NCBI RefSeq assembly: GCF_004362825.1
Contig: NZ_SNXZ01000009.1
Location: 124,001-188,000, forward strand
From: Labedaea rhizosphaerae
GTDB taxonomy: Bacteria; Actinomycetota; Actinomycetes; Mycobacteriales; Pseudonocardiaceae
Length of the DNA stretch: 64,000 bases
Direction: 5' to 3'
The notes beneath the pieces were generated by a model. It had not been told where the DNA came from and made no database searches. It saw nothing but the letters and a program-made list of their open reading frames with translations. Each line of letters begins with the position of its first letter. Position 1 is the first letter of the stretch. A program made the translations under genes and the position numbers. Of the stretch, positions 15,634 to 23,817 are shown piece after piece.

Positions 15634-16547
15634 AGCCTGCTCGGTTGCGCCCGGGCAGCACCGTCGAGGTCGTCGCGCCCGCCGGCCCGGTGCCGGAGGA
15701 CCTGCTGGACAAGGGCGTGGCGATCCTGCGGTCGTGGGACCTCGAGGTGCGCGTCGGTGAGCACGTCACCGACCGCCACCCCCGGCTGGGCTACCTGGCC
15801 GGGCAGGACGCCGTGCGGGCCGCCGAGCTGACCCGGGCGTGGTGCGACCCGTCGGTGGACGCGGTGCTGTGCGCGCGAGGCGGTTACGGTTCGTTGCGCA
15901 TGGTGGACCTGGTGGACTGGGACGCGATGGCGTCCCGCTCGACGCCACCTGTGTTCGTAGGCTCGAGCGACATCACGGTGCTGCACGAGGAAATCGCCGC
16001 GCGACTGCGGGTCCCCACGTTCTTCGGCCCGATGGTCGCCACCGACGGCTTCGTGTCGGACCCGGTCGCGGCCGAGCACCTGCGCCGGTCGCTGCTGGAA
16101 CCGGAGTCGGTGCGCTCGCTGACCGGCCCGGCCACGGTGCCCGTCGTGGACGGTGTCGCGCGCGGGGTTCTGCGTGGTGGCAACGCAAGCCTGCTGGCCG
16201 CGGTGCTCGGTGCGGAGGATGCGGTGCCGCCGCCGGATGGTTGCCTGGTGCTGCTGGAGGACATCACGGAGGACCCGTACCGGCTGGACGGGATCCTGAC
16301 GCAGTTGTTGCGGGCGGGCTGGTTCACCGGGGTGAACGGCATCCTGCTGGGGTCGTGGACCAACTGCGGACCACCGGCGGACGTGCGTGCCGTCCTGGAC
16401 GACCTGGTGGGCAACCTCGGCGTGCCGACGGTGTGGGAGCTGGGCTTCGGCCACTGCGACGGCCAGCTCACGATGCCGTTGGGGGTCGAAGCGGAACTGG
16501 ACGCCGCCAACGGCACCGTGACCCTGCTGGAGTCGCCGTTCAGCTGA
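15630..16547 (+). CDS. S66 LD-carboxypeptidase (muramoyltetrapeptide carboxypeptidase, LdcA-like)
   Basis: The protein has 305 residues. 'VVAPAGPV' opens the fold, 'CARGGYGSLRMVDLVDW' and 'PPVFVGSSDITVLH' carry the Ser nucleophile, and 'LLEDITEDPYRLDGIL' and 'GFGHCDGQLTMPLG' supply the catalytic Glu and His. The family cleaves the terminal D-Ala from murein tetrapeptides during wall recycling, which agrees with a cytoplasmic protein lacking a signal peptide. The start is GTG 15630, overlapping the S9 peptidase stop. The two peptidases may act in sequence on recycled peptides; that link is inferred. Confidence 0.9.
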   Translation: MKPARLRPGSTVEVVAPAGPVPEDLLDKGVAILRSWDLEVRVGEHVTDRHPRLGYLAGQDAVRAAELTRAWCDPSVDAVLCARGGYGSLRMVDLVDWDAMASRSTPPVFVGSSDITVLHEEIAARLRVPTFFGPMVATDGFVSDPVAAEHLRRSLLEPESVRSLTGPATVPVVDGVARGVLRGGNASLLAAVLGAEDAVPPPDGCLVLLEDITEDPYRLDGILTQLLRAGWFTGVNGILLGSWTNCGPPADVRAVLDDLVGNLGVPTVWELGFGHCDGQLTMPLGVEAELDAANGTVTLLESPFS

Positions 16548-16578
16548 ACCGGGCCTTCTGGCGCTGGGCGAGGTTGCG

Positions 16579-16887
16579 CTATTCGGGCAGGAGTGGGCGC
16601 ATGAAGGTGCGCTCGTAGCGCAGGACGCAGCCGGACTCGTCGCGTATGCGGTCCGCCGCAACGAAGTCGGGGTCCTTGCCGAACAGGGTGCGGTATTCCT
16701 CGTACGCGGCAAGGCTCGGAAAGCTGAACAACGCCAGCGCTTTGTCGCTCGCACCTTCACCCGGCAGGAAGTACCCGTGGTGGGTCCCGCCGTGGCGGTC
16801 GACCAGGGTCATCCACGTCTTGGCGAAGCGCTCGAACGCCTCGGTCTTGGCCGGGTCGATGACGTACTCGACGACACACGTGATCAC
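16579..16887 (-). CDS. NIPSNAP-family protein
   Basis: The protein has 102 residues with a ferredoxin-like dimeric alpha/beta-barrel pattern: 'VVEYVIDPAKTEAFERFAKTW', 'HGGTHHGYFLPGEG' and 'LFSFPSLAAYEEYRTLF'. The molecular role of bacterial NIPSNAP proteins is mostly unknown. GTG 16887 overlaps the pentapeptide-repeat gene stop (GTGA), so the two are coupled. It converges with the LD-carboxypeptidase gene. Confidence 0.82.
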   Translation of the reverse strand: MITCVVEYVIDPAKTEAFERFAKTWMTLVDRHGGTHHGYFLPGEGASDKALALFSFPSLAAYEEYRTLFGKDPDFVAADRIRDESGCVLRYERTFMRPLLPE

Positions 16888-17711
16888 GTGTCCACCCGCA
16901 CCACGCCGGCCGGCCAGTGGGTCGGACGGTGGAAGCCCTCGGGCAGCACGGTTGCCGCGTCGCCGCGGGCGGCGGTCAGCTGGGACTGGGTCAGGAAGAT
17001 CGCGCCGGTCAGGTCGGCACCGCCGAGGTCGGCGTCGCGCAGGTCGGCGCCGATCATGTCCGCCTCCCGCAGGTCGGCCCCGCGCAGGTTCGCGGCGATC
17101 AAGTAGGCACCGCGGAAGGTGGCGCCGCGCAGGTCCGCACCGGCGAGGTTCGCGCCCATCAGGTCCGCGCCCCGGTGATCGGCGCCGTGGTGCTCGGCAC
17201 GCACGAGGTCGCTCACCTCGCGCAACAACTCGGCGATCCGCTCGCGGTGCGCCCCGACGTTGACCTCGATCAACTCGTCCGGTCCGCGCTCGGTCAGCTG
17301 CTCGGTCTCCTTCAGCGAGGCACGCAACCGCGACCACAGCGACTTGGCCTTCGGCAACGCCAACGCCTCGCTCAGGTACCACAGCAGCTCGTGCAGCTGG
17401 CGCATGATCGGCAACGCCGCGAACATCTGCTTCGCGGTGCCCGGCGCCGAGCGCCAGTCGCGGCCGCCGAACGTCTGCTGCGACACCTTCTGCCCGGCGC
17501 CGAAGCAGTCGAACACGGTGCAGCCCGGGAAGCCCCGGTCCCGCAACGAATCGTGGATGCCGCAGCGGAAGTCGTCGGCCAGGTTGCCGCAGGGCTCCCC
17601 CGCCGCCTTGCTGACGGCGAAGTCCGCCGACGCGGCGAACGGCAACGCGACACAGCACAACGCGAAGCAGTTCGAGCAGTCGGCGAGCAGGTTCCGGCGA
17701 TCGAACGGCAT
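16884..17711 (-). CDS. Pentapeptide-repeat protein with Cys-rich N-terminal domain
   Basis: The protein has 275 residues. The N-terminus has 'DCSNCFALCCVALPFA' with further cysteines in 'EPCGN', 'RCGIH', 'GCTVFDC'. This resembles YkgJ-type metal or Fe-S cluster domains (CxxCxxxCC). A helical linker follows. Residues about 175-240 form roughly a dozen A(D/N)LxG repeats ('GADLMGANLAGADLRG', 'GADLREADMIGADLRDADLGG'), giving a right-handed quadrilateral beta-helix. Some such proteins mimic DNA and protect gyrase, but no target is evident. It is coupled to the NIPSNAP gene. Confidence 0.85.
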   Translation of the reverse strand: MPFDRRNLLADCSNCFALCCVALPFAASADFAVSKAAGEPCGNLADDFRCGIHDSLRDRGFPGCTVFDCFGAGQKVSQQTFGGRDWRSAPGTAKQMFAALPIMRQLHELLWYLSEALALPKAKSLWSRLRASLKETEQLTERGPDELIEVNVGAHRERIAELLREVSDLVRAEHHGADHRGADLMGANLAGADLRGATFRGAYLIAANLRGADLREADMIGADLRDADLGGADLTGAIFLTQSQLTAARGDAATVLPEGFHRPTHWPAGVVRVDT

Positions 17712-17720
17712 CGCCCGAGC

Positions 17721-18710
17721 CTACGACCCGGCCCGCACGTGACCTCCGACACGCCGCAGTACGAGGGCCGCCGCGGCGGCGTCCTGCACGGCCACGCCCA
17801 CCGACTTGTAGAGCGTCAGCTGGTCGGCGGCGGTGCGCCCGGTCGCCGTGCCCGCCACCAGCTCACCGATCTCCGCGTGCACGTGGTCCTCGGTGATCAC
17901 GCCGGAAGCCAGCGGATCGGCCAAGTCCCGGTTCGGCGGCACAGCGTTCAGCGCCGCGGCGCGCGACTCCACCACCAGCAGCGCGTCGGCCACGGTCGCG
18001 TCGTCGAGCTCGCGGCCCCGCGGGTGGTAGCCCACCGAGCTGACGTGCGTACCCGGCGCCAGCCACTCCCGGCGCACCACCGGCTCGGTCGCGTACGTCG
18101 CGGCCGCCACCACGTCAGCGCCGTCCTGCGCCTGCTCGAACGACCCGCACACCCGGATCGGCATCGGCACCTGGCCCTCCAGCTCACGAGCCAGCGCCGA
18201 AGCCTTCTCCTGGGACCGCCCGGCCAGGCGCAGCTCACGGAACGCCCGCACCCGCGACACGGTCAGCGCGTGCGCGCGGGCCTGCACGCCGGTGCCGAGC
18301 ACGGCGAGCGTCGACGCGTCCGGCCGCGCCAGCAACCGCGCCGAGAGCGCCGAGCACGCGCCTGTCCGCATCGCCGTGAGGTGCGTGCTCTCGACCAACG
18401 CCGCGGGCCGGCCGTCCTCGGGGTCGAACACGACGATCACCGCCTGCCGCACCGGCACCGCCGTTCCGGCGTTGGTGGGGAACACCGAGACCAGCTTGCT
18501 GGTCAGCGCCTTCGCCGACGGCACGTACGCGGGCATGTCCAGCAACCCGGTCACGGTCACCGGGTCGATCAACGCGGCCGAGCGCGGTGGCAGCGACACC
18601 CGGCCTGCGCTGAGGTCGGCCATCGCGGCCGCCACAGCGTCGATCAAGGCGTCGACCATCGCGCCCTCGGCCAGCAGGTTTTCCACCTCGTCCTCAGTGA
18701 TGATCAGCAC
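17721..18710 (-). CDS. Ornithine cyclodeaminase/mu-crystallin (OCD) family protein
   Basis: The protein has 329 residues. 'ESTHLTAMRTGACSALSARLLAR' and the NAD-binding 'LAVLGTGVQARAHALTVSRV' are family signatures, as are 'DVVAAATYATEPVVRREWL' and 'GTHVSSVGYHPRGRELDD'. Members include ornithine cyclodeaminase, alanine dehydrogenase and imine (ketimine) reductases, so the exact substrate is open. I start it at GTG 18710, where homology begins ('LIITEDEV'); GTG 18761 is possible but would run through the MerR promoter. It is divergent from the MerR gene and may be controlled by it. Confidence 0.85.
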   Translation of the reverse strand: MLIITEDEVENLLAEGAMVDALIDAVAAAMADLSAGRVSLPPRSAALIDPVTVTGLLDMPAYVPSAKALTSKLVSVFPTNAGTAVPVRQAVIVVFDPEDGRPAALVESTHLTAMRTGACSALSARLLARPDASTLAVLGTGVQARAHALTVSRVRAFRELRLAGRSQEKASALARELEGQVPMPIRVCGSFEQAQDGADVVAAATYATEPVVRREWLAPGTHVSSVGYHPRGRELDDATVADALLVVESRAAALNAVPPNRDLADPLASGVITEDHVHAEIGELVAGTATGRTAADQLTLYKSVGVAVQDAAAAALVLRRVGGHVRAGS

Positions 18711-18749
18711 GGCCGCAGCGTAGCGAGGGGCACCGACAGATAATTCGAG

Positions 18750-18780
18750 TTGAGTCTCCACCCGCTGGAAGGTTCAAGGT
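18750..18780 (+). promoter_or_regulatory. MerR-type promoter with 19-base spacer
   Basis: TTGAGT (18750-18755) and CAAGGT (18775-18780) are separated by 19 bases, the over-long spacing typical of MerR-activated promoters, with a dyad (TTGA...CCA / TGG...TCAA) between. Transcription would begin near 18787, right at GTG 18788, so the mRNA is probably leaderless and autoregulated. Confidence 0.65.
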
Positions 18781-18787
18781 GATTCCC

Positions 18788-19693
18788 GTGATCGACCAGG
18801 AGCTGTTCACCATCGGCCAGCTGTCGCGGCGCACCGGCCTGCCGGTGCGCACGATCCGGTTCTGGTCCGACAGCGAGCTGATCCCGCCGACCACCCGGTC
18901 CGCGGGCAACTACCGGCTCTACGACGCGGCCGCGCTCGGCCGGCTCGAACTGGTCCGGACGCTGCGGGAACTGGGGATCGACCTCGACACCGTGCACCAG
19001 GTGCTCAGCCGGGCCACCACGGTGGCCGAGGTCGCCGGGACGCATGTGCAGGCCATCGACGCCGAGATCCGGACGCTGCGCCTGCGCCGCGCCGTGCTGC
19101 GGTCGATCGCGCGCCGGGGAAGCACCACAGAGGAGATGAGGCTCATGAACGACATGGCACGGCTGTCCGCCGAGCAGCGACAGCAGATCATCGACGAGTT
19201 CGCCGACGCGACGTTCGCCGGCATCCCGGACGACGCGCCGGGGGCGTGGATCGCCCAGGCGATGCGGACCATGCCCGCCGAACTGCCGGACGAACCCACC
19301 GACGAGCAGGTCGATGCGTGGCTGGAACTGGCGGCTCTGGTGGCCGACCCGTCCTTCCGGGAAAGCGCCCGGCGGATGGCGGTGACCGGCGCCGACCCGG
19401 CCACGGAGGCGCCGTCCGACGCGGACCGGCAGCTGATGGCGGAGCTCTGCAGCGACGCCGTGAAGCGCGGTATCGCACCGGATTCGCCGCAGGGGCAGGA
19501 AATCCTGGGCCGGTTGGTCGACCCGTCGAGGAGCCGGGCGGACCGGATCCGGCTGGCCGACCAGATCGACCTGTTCACCGACGCCCGGGTCGAGCGCTAC
19601 TGGGAGCTGGTCGGCGTGCTGAACAACCGGCCGCCGTTCCCCCGCATGGTGCCCGCCTTCGAGTGGATGTCGCAGGCGCTACGCGCGGGCTGA
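18788..19693 (+). CDS. MerR-family transcriptional regulator with a long C-terminal domain
   Basis: The protein has 301 residues. The winged helix 'TIGQLSRRTGLPVRTIRFWSDSELIPP' and 'NYRLYDAAALGRLELVRTLRELGIDLDTV' lead into a coiled-coil dimerisation helix to about residue 105. An unusually long helical C-terminal domain of nearly 200 residues then follows, probably the effector-binding part; no thiol cluster is seen. The start is GTG 18788, inferred from the promoter just upstream; GTG 18779 is an alternative. Its 3' end overlaps the convergent nudC gene by 15 bases. It probably regulates itself and perhaps the divergent OCD gene. Confidence 0.88.
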   Translation: MIDQELFTIGQLSRRTGLPVRTIRFWSDSELIPPTTRSAGNYRLYDAAALGRLELVRTLRELGIDLDTVHQVLSRATTVAEVAGTHVQAIDAEIRTLRLRRAVLRSIARRGSTTEEMRLMNDMARLSAEQRQQIIDEFADATFAGIPDDAPGAWIAQAMRTMPAELPDEPTDEQVDAWLELAALVADPSFRESARRMAVTGADPATEAPSDADRQLMAELCSDAVKRGIAPDSPQGQEILGRLVDPSRSRADRIRLADQIDLFTDARVERYWELVGVLNNRPPFPRMVPAFEWMSQALRAG

Positions 19694-20584
19694 CACCTCG
19701 TCCAGCCAGGCACGCATGAGGTAGCGGCCGATCGAGTCCCGCCGTCGCGGGTTGGCCACCCGCTCGGCGACCTCCTCCGGGGTGAACCAGCGCGCCTCCA
19801 GCAGTTCCGCGTGGTCGACCGCGATCTCCTCGGACGCGGCGACCGCGCGGAACCCGACCATCAACCCGGCCGGGAACGGCCAGGCCTGCGAGCCCTGGTA
19901 GCGCACGGAAGCGAGCCGGACCCCGGACTCCTCGGCCACCTCGCGGCGCACCGCCTCCTCGAGGCTCTCGCCGATCTCGACGAACCCGGCGAGCGTGCTG
20001 AACTGGTCGGGGGCGGCGCCCTGGTGGCGGGCCAGCAGGGCACGCTCCCCGTCCGGTGACGAGATCAGCACGATGACCGCCGGCTCGATCCGCGCGAACA
20101 GCAGCTTCGCGCACGCCGTGCACGCGCGGTGGTGCCCGCCGTCGCGCGGCTCCGTCGTACCGCCACACGCACCGCAGAACCGCTGGTTGCGGTGCCAGTG
20201 CAGCAGACCCCGGGCACACGCCAGCAACGCGGCGTCCGCATCGGACAGTCCACCGAAGAGCCCGCGCACGTCCATCACGGACTCCGCGGTGGCGACGTCC
20301 ACCGCCTCCGGCTCGCTGAGCCCGGACAGGTCCGCGGCGAAGACCGGGCCCTCCGGCTGCACGCCGAGCAACACGGGATCGCCCGCGCGGCCCAGGAGCT
20401 CGGCCGCCGCGGGCATCGGCACCGTCACCGGCTTGCCGTCCCGGACCAGGCATTGATCACGCCACATCGGCACGACGGTGGCCGCCGTGTCACGCAATTG
20501 CGCGGCGAGCCACGCGGCGTCCGAACGACGCGCGCTCGCCCGGTCCAGGTCCAGCTTGCTGTAAGGCAGTGCCGATTCGATCAC
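19679..20584 (-). CDS. nudC: NAD(+) diphosphatase / RNA decapping Nudix enzyme NudC
   Basis: The protein has 301 residues. A zinc ribbon 'CGACGG' ... 'CTAC' (about residues 137-160) precedes the Nudix domain 'GFVEIGESLEEAVRREVAEESG', and the NudC-specific 'SQAWPFP' follows, reading Ala where most have Pro. The enzyme hydrolyses NAD(H) to NMN(H) and AMP and removes NAD caps from RNA. ATG 20584 overlaps the AsnC regulator stop (ATGA), so the two genes are co-transcribed. Confidence 0.92.
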   Translation of the reverse strand: MIESALPYSKLDLDRASARRSDAAWLAAQLRDTAATVVPMWRDQCLVRDGKPVTVPMPAAAELLGRAGDPVLLGVQPEGPVFAADLSGLSEPEAVDVATAESVMDVRGLFGGLSDADAALLACARGLLHWHRNQRFCGACGGTTEPRDGGHHRACTACAKLLFARIEPAVIVLISSPDGERALLARHQGAAPDQFSTLAGFVEIGESLEEAVRREVAEESGVRLASVRYQGSQAWPFPAGLMVGFRAVAASEEIAVDHAELLEARWFTPEEVAERVANPRRRDSIGRYLMRAWLDEVSARA

Positions 20585-21039
20585 GAACCCGAGTGTTGCA
20601 CCGGTTCCAGCGGTCGTTCGAAAAATGTCTCCAAGACCACCACGCTGCGCGCGGTGAGCACTTGATCCAATTCGTAGATCCGGCGCAGCACCACTTGCAG
20701 GTCCTCGGTGGTCGCCGTGCGGATCTTCAACAACAGCGATGCCGAACCCGCGACTATGTGCGCTTCTTGCACATCAGGCAAGGCCATCAGCGCGTCCCGG
20801 GTTTCGTCACTGCCCATCCAGGTACTCGCCTCGACGAGGACGAAGGCGAGCATCCCGCGCCCGACCGCGTCGTGGTCGACCTCGATGGTGGTGCGCCGGA
20901 TGACGCCGCGTTCGCGCAGCTTGCGAACGCGCTCGTGCGCGGCGCCGGTTGAGAGCCCGACCGATTGGCCGAGCGTTGCGTAGGACTGGCTTGCGTCGGC
21001 TTGCAATAGCGTCAGCAATGACCGGTCAATGTCGTCCAC
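20581..21039 (-). CDS. Lrp/AsnC-family transcriptional regulator
   Basis: The protein has 152 residues, the standard length. The N-terminal helix-turn-helix 'IDRSLLTLLQADASQSYATLGQSVGLSTGAAHERVRKLRERGVI' is followed by a RAM ligand-binding domain ('AFVLVEAS', 'VQEAHIVAGSASLLLKIRTA'). Such proteins sense amino acids and form octamers. It is translationally coupled to nudC, so it may tune NAD turnover, but its wider targets are unknown. Confidence 0.9.
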   Translation of the reverse strand: MDDIDRSLLTLLQADASQSYATLGQSVGLSTGAAHERVRKLRERGVIRRTTIEVDHDAVGRGMLAFVLVEASTWMGSDETRDALMALPDVQEAHIVAGSASLLLKIRTATTEDLQVVLRRIYELDQVLTARSVVVLETFFERPLEPVQHSGS

Positions 21040-21102
21040 CTGTTCCCCCAGTTGGCCGAATGACGTTCATAGCATTGGTGTGAACCTGTGCCACCTTACC
21101 CG

Positions 21103-22716
21103 TCAACGGGTCGCAACTGGTTTGTCCGCCTCCGGATCCTCGTGGTGCGTCGTGAACAGGCCGAGCGGGTCCGGGCGAAGCAGCGAAACACCGGCCAGCA
21201 CCGAGAGCGCGGCAGCGCACGCCATGAACCACCAGTCGTAGAGCAGGTCCTCGCCGCCGGGTGTGTAGGTCAGCACGAGGAACACCGAGAGCGCCCCGAT
21301 GATCGCCAGGTGACGGCGTTGCCAGGCCATCGCGGTCGCGATGACGAAGCCCCACATGAGGTACCACGGCATCGTCACCGGCGAGAGGGCGGCGGTGAGG
21401 AAGAGGATCAACGCCATCCGCTTCACCGCGTCGGGGCCGCCGTCGCGCGAACGCAACCACTGCTTGACGCCCACGTAAGCCAGGACCAGACCGCCCAGCA
21501 CGCGCGCCGGGATCGTGTAGAAGCCGATCGGGGTGTCCACGAAGATCCGGACGAGCGAGTGGACGATCTCGCCGAGCGCGGTCGGCGCGGACAGCCAGTT
21601 CTCCACCATCGCGGGCGCGCGCAACGCCACGATCCAGCCCAGGTTCAGTTGCGCGACCCAGGTGAGGGCGGCGAAGAGCCCGACGAAGATGCCCAGCGAC
21701 GGCGCCAGCGCCTTGAGGAAACGGCGCCCCCACTTCTCGTCGGGCAGGTGCGCCGCCCAGACCAGCACCAGGAACGGCAACGCCATCGCCGCCGTCGGCT
21801 TGATCGCCATCGCCAGGGTCGCGAGCGCGATGCCGGCCCAGTGTTTGCGCCGCAACGTCAGCAGCGTGCCGCTGGTCAGGAACCCCAGCATCAACATGTC
21901 GTTGTGCGGCCCGCCGATCAGGTGCACGACGGTCATGGGGCTCGCGAAGGCCAGCCACATGGTCACCGACATCTTGCCGCCGAGCTCGTGCACCAGCCCG
22001 CGCAGCGCCCACACGGTCAGCACGAGACCGGGCACCAGCACCAGGCGCATCAGGATGACGCCGATGATCATGTGCTGGCCGACGACCGCCGCGACGCCCT
22101 TGGCGATCAACAGGAAGAGCGGCCCGTACGGCGCGGGGGTGTTCTGCCAGAACGGGTGCACGTTCTGCACCAGGTCCGGGTAGTCGTTCAGCACGACCGG
22201 ACCCGCCGCGTACGGGTCGAAACCGTGCAACGCCTGCGCGCCCTGCGCGAGGTAGGAGAAGACGTCACGGGTGAAGACCGGCGGCGAGAACAGCATCGGG
22301 ATCGCCCAGCAGACCGCGGCCAGCAGCACCGGCCGCGCCGCGACCCGGCCGGCGAGCACGTGACGGCCCAGCCGCACCCACGCCCACACCACCAGCGCGA
22401 AGCCGATGTAGAGGGTCGCGGTGGCAAGCATCTTGCCGTGCCCGTAGCGGATCGCCGAGAGCGGCCCGGTGCCGATCAGCGGGTCGTGGATGAGCGTGCC
22501 GCCCGCGCCGACCGCGGACAGCATCAGCAGCACCGTGCCCGCCGTGCCCAGCGCGATCGTGCGCCACGGCAACGGCGCGCGTCGCTCGGCTTCGGCCGCC
22601 GCGTCGGATTCCGGCGGATCGCGCAGGACCTCGTCCGGCGGGAGCTCCGTGCTCGGTGCGTCGGAGCCGCCGGGCTGCGCGTCGGCTTGTGCGGGCAGGT
22701 CAGTGGGTGTCGCCAT
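21103..22716 (-). CDS. mptB: Polyprenol-phosphate-mannose-dependent alpha-(1->6)-mannosyltransferase, MptB-like (GT-C)
   Basis: The protein has 537 residues with about 12-13 membrane helices. The GT-C acidic motif lies early ('FTRDVFSYLAQGAQALHGFDPYAAGP'), followed by 'FWQNTPAPYGPLFLLIAKG' and 'LIGGPHNDMLMLGF', all characteristic of MptA/MptB enzymes that build the mannan core of lipomannan in Corynebacteriales and Pseudonocardiales. A Pro/Glu-rich cytoplasmic N-terminus precedes the first helix. ATG 22716 is chosen; an upstream in-frame start at 22797 adds non-conserved sequence. It is divergent from a small winged-helix gene. Confidence 0.85.
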   Translation of the reverse strand: MATPTDLPAQADAQPGGSDAPSTELPPDEVLRDPPESDAAAEAERRAPLPWRTIALGTAGTVLLMLSAVGAGGTLIHDPLIGTGPLSAIRYGHGKMLATATLYIGFALVVWAWVRLGRHVLAGRVAARPVLLAAVCWAIPMLFSPPVFTRDVFSYLAQGAQALHGFDPYAAGPVVLNDYPDLVQNVHPFWQNTPAPYGPLFLLIAKGVAAVVGQHMIIGVILMRLVLVPGLVLTVWALRGLVHELGGKMSVTMWLAFASPMTVVHLIGGPHNDMLMLGFLTSGTLLTLRRKHWAGIALATLAMAIKPTAAMALPFLVLVWAAHLPDEKWGRRFLKALAPSLGIFVGLFAALTWVAQLNLGWIVALRAPAMVENWLSAPTALGEIVHSLVRIFVDTPIGFYTIPARVLGGLVLAYVGVKQWLRSRDGGPDAVKRMALILFLTAALSPVTMPWYLMWGFVIATAMAWQRRHLAIIGALSVFLVLTYTPGGEDLLYDWWFMACAAALSVLAGVSLLRPDPLGLFTTHHEDPEADKPVATR

Positions 22717-22820
22717 GGCGGGATCGAGGTTACACAGGGTGCGGAGGCCGACCTTCTGGCTGGTTGCCTGACCTCTCCCCTGTCCTGGCTTTCCCACCGC
22801 GGCGCTGGACCAGCGGCCGC

Positions 22821-22850
22821 TTGTGCGATAGTATCGGACATCAATATAGG
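22821..22850 (+). promoter_or_regulatory. Promoter of the small winged-helix gene
   Basis: TTGTGC (22821-22826) and TATAGG (22845-22850) are 18 bases apart. The spacer contains TATCGGACATC (22832-22842), which is also found at 6931-6941 in the same relation to ATATAG. The AT-rich leader contrasts with the surrounding DNA. Confidence 0.55.
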
Positions 22851-22884
22851 AATTAGCTGATTTTTAAACGTGGAGGCTGGGACC

Positions 22885-23175
22885 GTGGAAGACGTCGGCG
22901 AGATCGGGCGGTTGCTGTTCGGCCGGCCCTGCCGGTTGCGCGTCGCGCTGTGGATCCACGGCCGCGGCAACCAGCGCTTCTACCAGTCCGAACCGCCGGA
23001 CGAGGTGATCCCCCAGAGCGCGGCCGGCACCGAGCTGCGCCGCTTCGTGCACCTCGGCATGCTCACCGAGCACCGCGAGACCGGCAGCCGACGCGTGTAC
23101 TACGAGCGCACCAGCAGTCCGCTGTGGAGCATCATCGTGGCCGCCGCGAGGGTCATCGGCCCGAACCAGATCTGA
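22885..23175 (+). CDS. Small winged-helix (ArsR-like) DNA-binding protein
   Basis: The protein has 96 residues. 'RLLFGRPCRLRVALWI' and 'GTELRRFVHLGMLTEHRETGSRRVYYERTSSPLWSII' give the helix-helix-wing pattern of ArsR-type regulators, although the recognition-helix region is atypical ('SEPPDEVIPQSAAGTELRRF'). GTG 22885 follows GGAGG by 8 bases. It lies beside mptB, and its promoter motif recurs near the methyltransferase gene at 6.9 kb, so it may bind both sites. The 3' end overlaps the convergent kinase gene by 23 bases. The family call is moderate; targets are inferred. Confidence 0.7.
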   Translation: MEDVGEIGRLLFGRPCRLRVALWIHGRGNQRFYQSEPPDEVIPQSAAGTELRRFVHLGMLTEHRETGSRRVYYERTSSPLWSIIVAAARVIGPNQI

Positions 23176-23800
23176 CCAGCTCAGGCGCGGCGAGATCGGT
23201 GTTGTCGACCACGAGGTCCGCGCGCTCCCACGGCACGCACGCGGCGAAGTAGAGCTGCTGCCCTTCGACGTAACGCCGCACGCTCGGATGACCCGGGTCC
23301 GGCGCGGTACCGTCGCGCACCGCCATCCGGGCCACCGAAACGGGGAACGGGACCCGCAGGAAGATCGACAGGTCCCAGCACCCGATCAGCTCGTCGCGGT
23401 GCAGGAAGAGCCCGTCGACCACGACGACCGCCGCCGGTGGCGCCTGCTCCACCGGCGGCCGCACGTACTCGTCGGTCACCAGGTCGTGCGACGCTCGGCG
23501 GAACCGGGGCGAACCACCACGCCCCAACGGGATCAGCACACGCTCACGCAGGGCCGGGTAGTCGTAGGTGTCCAGCCAGAACCCCTCCAGCGAGTCCCGC
23601 CCGCGCCGGTGCCGGATCGCCCTCGGGTGGTGGAAGTCGTCGACCGAGACGCGGATCGCCGCGCGACCGGAGGACCGCAGCCGCGCGGCGAGTTCGTCGG
23701 CGAAGACCGTCTTGCCCGCACCGTCCACCCCGTCGACGGCGACGAGCACGCAGTCCACTCCCCTGGCGGCCGGGACCCGCTCGGCCACCGCGCCGAGCAA
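23153..23800 (-). CDS. Uridine kinase-like P-loop NTPase
   Basis: The protein has about 215 residues. Walker A is 'VAVDGVDGAGKTVFADEL', followed by 'RVSVDDFHHPRAIRHRRG', 'EGFWLDTYDYPALRERVLIPL', 'VVVVDGLFLHRDELIGCWDLSIFL' and 'VARMAVRDGT', as in uridine-kinase/phosphoribulokinase-like proteins of actinobacteria. It should phosphorylate a nucleoside or sugar; the substrate is unknown. The start is uncertain: TTG 23800 and GTG 23788 both precede the conserved region. It closes the peptide-transporter operon, 17 bases after the ATPase gene. Confidence 0.8.
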   Translation of the reverse strand: MLGAVAERVPAARGVDCVLVAVDGVDGAGKTVFADELAARLRSSGRAAIRVSVDDFHHPRAIRHRRGRDSLEGFWLDTYDYPALRERVLIPLGRGGSPRFRRASHDLVTDEYVRPPVEQAPPAAVVVVDGLFLHRDELIGCWDLSIFLRVPFPVSVARMAVRDGTAPDPGHPSVRRYVEGQQLYFAACVPWERADLVVDNTDLAAPELVRSGSGR

Positions 23801-23817
23801 GCTGTCCCGACCCGCGG

